Source of the DNA: Lasioglossum baleicum | Lineage: Eukaryota > Arthropoda > Insecta > Hymenoptera > Halictidae | Length of the DNA: 64,000 bases | Assembly: GCF_051020765.1 (NCBI RefSeq) | Contig: NW_027469365.1 | Coordinates: 116,832 to 180,831, forward strand | Direction: 5' to 3' | Shown here: positions 62,143-64,000 of the stretch, in pieces | Layout: each line of letters starts with the position of its first letter | Numbering within the stretch: position 1 is the first letter of the stretch | The notes under the pieces: model-generated | The model's input: only the letters and a program-made list of their open reading frames with translations | Told to the model about the DNA's origin: nothing | Database searches by the model: none | Made by a program: the position numbers and the translations under genes

Positions 62143-64000
62143 GCACGTGTTTTTACTCGACTAGCCTGCGGGATGCATCCTCTCGCACGTGTTTTTACTC
62201 GACTAGCCTGCGGGATGCATCCTCTCGCACGTGTTTGTGCTCGACTAGCCTGCGGGATGCATCCTCTCGCACGTGTTTTTACTTGACTAGGCTGCGGGAT
62301 GCATCCTCTCGCACGTGTTTTTGCTCGACTAGCCTGCGGGATGCATCCTCTCGCACGTGTTTTTGCTCGACTAGCCTGCGGGATGCATCCTCTCGCACGT
62401 GTTTTTACTCGACAAGCCTGCGGGATGCATCCTCTCGCACGTGTTTTTGCTCGACTAGCCTGCGGGATGCATCCTCTCGCACGTGTTTTTACTCGACTAG
62501 CCTGCGGGATTCATCTCGCACGTGCTTTTACTCGACTAGCCTGCGGGATGCATCCTCTCGCACGTGTTTTTGCTCGACTAGCCTGCAGGATTCATCCTCT
62601 CGCACGTGTTTTTACTCGACTAGCCTGCGGGACGCATCCTCTCGCACGTGTTTTTACTCGACTAGTCTGCGGGATGCATCCTCTCGCACGTGTTTTTGCT
62701 CGACTAGCCTGCGGGATGCATCCTCTCGCACGTGTTTTTGCTCGACTAGCCTGCGGGATGCATCCTCTCGCACGTGTTTTTACTCGACTAGCCATGCGCA
62801 TCCCAAAAAACCTGCGCATGCGCATCCCAAAAAACCTGCGCATGCGCATCCCACAAAACCTCGCACGTGTTTGTGCTCGACTAGCCTGCGGGATGCATCC
62901 TCTCGCACGTGTTTTTACTCGACTAGCCTGCGGGATGAATCCTCTCGCACGTGTTTTTACTCGACTAGCCTGCGGGATGCATCCTCTCGCACGTGTTTTT
63001 ACTCGACTAGCCTGCGGGAAGCATCCCCTCGCACGTGTTTTTACTCGACTAGTCTGCGGGATGCATCCTCTCGCACGTGTTTTTGCTCGACTAGCCTGCG
63101 GGATGCATCCTCTCGCACGTGTTTTTGCTCGACTAGCCTGCGGGATGCATCCTCTCGCACGTGTATTTGCTCGACTAGCCTGCGGGATGCATCCTCTCGC
63201 ACGTGTTTGTGCTCGACTAGCCTGCGGGATGCATCCTCTCGCACGTGTTTTTACTTGACTAGCCTGCGGGATGCATCCTCTCGCACGTGTTTTTGCTCGA
63301 CTAGCCTGCGGGATGCATCCTCTCGCACGTGTTTTTACTCGACTAGCCTGCGGGATGCATCCTCTCGCACGTGTTTTTGCTCGACTAGCCTGCGGGATGC
63401 ATCCTCTCGCACGTGTTTTTACTCGACTAGCCTGCGGGATTCATCCTCTCGCACGTGCTTTTACTCGACTAGCCTGCGGGATTCATCCTCTCGCACGTGT
63501 TTTTGCTCGACTAGCCTGCAGGATTCATCCTCTCGCACGTGTTTTTGCTCGACTAGCCTGCGGGATGCATCCTCTCGCACGTGTTTTTACTCGACTAGCC
63601 TGCGGGATGCATCCTCTCGCACGTGTTTTTGCTCGACTAGCCTGCGGGATGCATCCTCTCGCACGTGTTTTTACTCGACTAGCCTGCGGGATGCATCCTC
63701 TCGCACGTGTTTTTGCTCGACTAGCCTGCGGGATGCATCCTCTCGCACGTGTTTTTACTCGACTAGCCTGCGGGATGCATCCTCTCGCACGTGTTTTTGC
63801 TCGACTAGCCTGCGGGATGCATCCTCTCGCACGTGTTTTTACTCGACTAGCCTGCGGGATTCATCCTCTCGCACGTGCTTTTACTCGACTAGCCTGCGGG
63901 ATTCATCCTCTCGCACGTGTTTTTGCTCGACTAGCCTGCAGGATTCATCCTCTCGCACGTGTTTTTACTCGACTAGCCTGCGGGATGAATCCTCTCGCAC
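62143..64000. repeat. 6612-bp higher-order copy, second, cut by the window end
   Basis: This is the second copy of 55531-57388. Its cassette is at 62793 and its trio ends at 63258. The last monomers (GATTCAT, GCAGGATT, GATGAAT) match 57.24-57.39 kb base for base as far as I can see. The array leaves the window in mid-monomer. Confidence 0.88.

Larger units (their letters stand above)
254..62858. repeat. Dispersed 24-bp repeat cassettes (about 79 sites)
   Basis: A second repeat of 24 bp (CC + TGCGCATGCGCA + TCCC + six A-rich bases) replaces the middle of some monomers. The left joint is always GACTAGC followed by CATGCGCATCCC. The right joint is CCCACAAAAC followed by CTCGCACGTG or TTCGCACGTG. 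Two-unit sites start at 5549, 6080, 9662, 18458, 22613, 23144, 25712, 26285, 27899, 37142, 38093, 40805, 41210, 44398, 45223, 46971, 47712, 48075, 51780, 52605, 60924, 61749. Four-unit sites start at 851, 2018, 7802, 10571, 11360, 12869, 14378, 16904, 20759, 27194, 28808, 29513, 32090, 35504, 39722, 42838, 45586, 52968, 54177, 54714. Five-unit sites start at 6989, 9101, 21716, 25151, 43795. The remaining sites, starting at 254, 2807, 3530, 8549, 12107, 13616, 15251, 16142, 17903, 19535, 24389, 30260, 31022, 31745, 32837, 33728, 34742, 36461, 38498, 41615, 46417, 49530, 50292, 51225, 55461, 56181, 57702, 58464, 60066, 60369 and 62793, have three. One more, near 62086, is truncated. Confidence 0.93.
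1..64000. repeat. 42-bp tandem satellite array with higher-order structure (whole window)
   Basis: Every part of the window is built from a 42-bp monomer or its 24-bp companion. The monomer reads CCTGCGGGATGCATCC, then TCTCGCACGTG, then T5, then GCTCGACTAG (16+11+5+10 bases). Consensus GC is 24/42 (57%) with four CpGs. It holds three short palindromes: GGATGCATCC, CACGTG and CTAG. Frequent variants are G or A after the T5 tract, TTTGTGC or TATTTGC in place of TTTTTGC, ACTTGAC for ACTCGAC, GATTCAT, GATGAAT, GACGCAT or GAAGCAT for GATGCAT, GCAGG or GTTGG for GCGGG, and TGCTTTTAC for TGTTTTTAC. Large, ordered, repeatedly duplicated arrays of this kind are typical of eukaryotic satellite DNA. Both array ends lie outside the window. 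The chromosomal location and species cannot be read from the sequence. Confidence 0.98.

Noticed and set aside
254..62858. The 24-bp cassettes as transposon footprints or target-site duplications
   Set aside because: The joints show no duplicated target bases or terminal inverted repeats, and the units resemble the monomer's own first part. Local origin and later spread by duplication is simpler.
73..63244. Arginine-rich reverse-strand frames (SRAKTRARGCIPQA and REDASRRLVEQKHV repeats)
   Set aside because: They are the reverse complement of the satellite. Their basic, peptide-like look follows from the monomer sequence and not from a gene.
9..63258. Series of forward frames beginning MHPLARVFARLACG and ending at ACTTGAC
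   Set aside because: These are the second forward frame of the same monomer. Each ends where CG has changed to TG to make TGA. They mark variant monomers and are not genes.
1..64000. CRISPR array
   Set aside because: There are no unique spacers. Repeats are directly adjacent, vary in sequence, and no cas genes are present.
1..64000. CENP-B box or alpha-satellite relationship
   Set aside because: I found no sequence resembling the CENP-B box core (TTCG with the flanking CGGG at the right spacing). The monomer is 42 bp, not about 171 bp, so a centromeric role is only a possibility.
1..64000. Telomere or subtelomeric TTAGGG-type repeats
   Set aside because: No TTAGGG, TTTAGGG or TTAGG runs are visible anywhere in the window.
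1..64000. Transposon, rRNA or tRNA insertions
   Set aside because: Every line resolves into the 42-bp or 24-bp units, so no room is left for inserted elements.
1..64000. Bacterial origin or a bacterial surface-repeat gene
   Set aside because: No ribosome binding sites, operons or unique coding domains flank the repeat, and the nested higher-order structure is that of eukaryotic satellite DNA.
1..64000. Purely an assembly artefact
   Set aside because: The ordered rare markers, constant offsets and private variants form a coherent history that random mis-assembly would not produce. Individual joints could still be assembly errors and are flagged as such.

Overview
The whole 64 kb window is one uninterrupted satellite DNA array. 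I see no protein-coding gene, RNA gene, transposon, CRISPR array, telomeric repeat or unique-sequence island. The array enters at base 1 and is still running at base 64,000, so neither edge is in view.

The basic monomer is 42 bp. It reads, in order: a dyad block CCTGCGGGATGCATCC, an E-box block TCTCGCACGTG, a T5 tract, and GCTCGACTAG. By arithmetic there are roughly 1,350 plain copies. About 79 copies carry an internal cassette of a second, 24-bp repeat: CC, the palindrome TGCGCATGCGCA, TCCC, and a six-base A-rich tract. Cassettes hold 2 to 5 units, and their left and right junctions are the same at almost every site. A cassette-bearing monomer is therefore 69, 93, 117 or 141 bp.

Monomer variants follow a recurring order, and they allow higher-order copies to be traced by eye. 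Tandem duplications of about 0.4, 0.57, 1.0, 1.5, 1.6, 3.1 and 3.6 kb lie inside larger copies offset by 6.6, 7.4, 8.1, 9.1 and about 16 to 19 kb. Much of 22.9-40.8 kb is a rearranged mosaic of 5.9-21.8 kb. Some rearrangement joints fall inside 24-bp cassettes.

The very long open reading frames, up to about 13,700 codons, follow from unit lengths divisible by three (42, 39 and 24 bp). Four of the six frames are open, so I do not call any of them a gene.

A satellite of this size and hierarchy points to a eukaryotic nuclear genome, for example pericentromeric, centromeric, subtelomeric or sex-chromosome heterochromatin. I cannot name the species. CpG is not depleted (four per 42-bp consensus, observed/expected about 1.2), yet several diagnostic variants are CpG transitions.

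Points worth following are the perfect NRF1-type palindromes concentrated in the cassettes, a CACGTG core in nearly every monomer, a monomer length of four helical turns, and the readable history of unequal exchange. Duplication limits are approximate: I compared marker variants by eye and did not run alignments.
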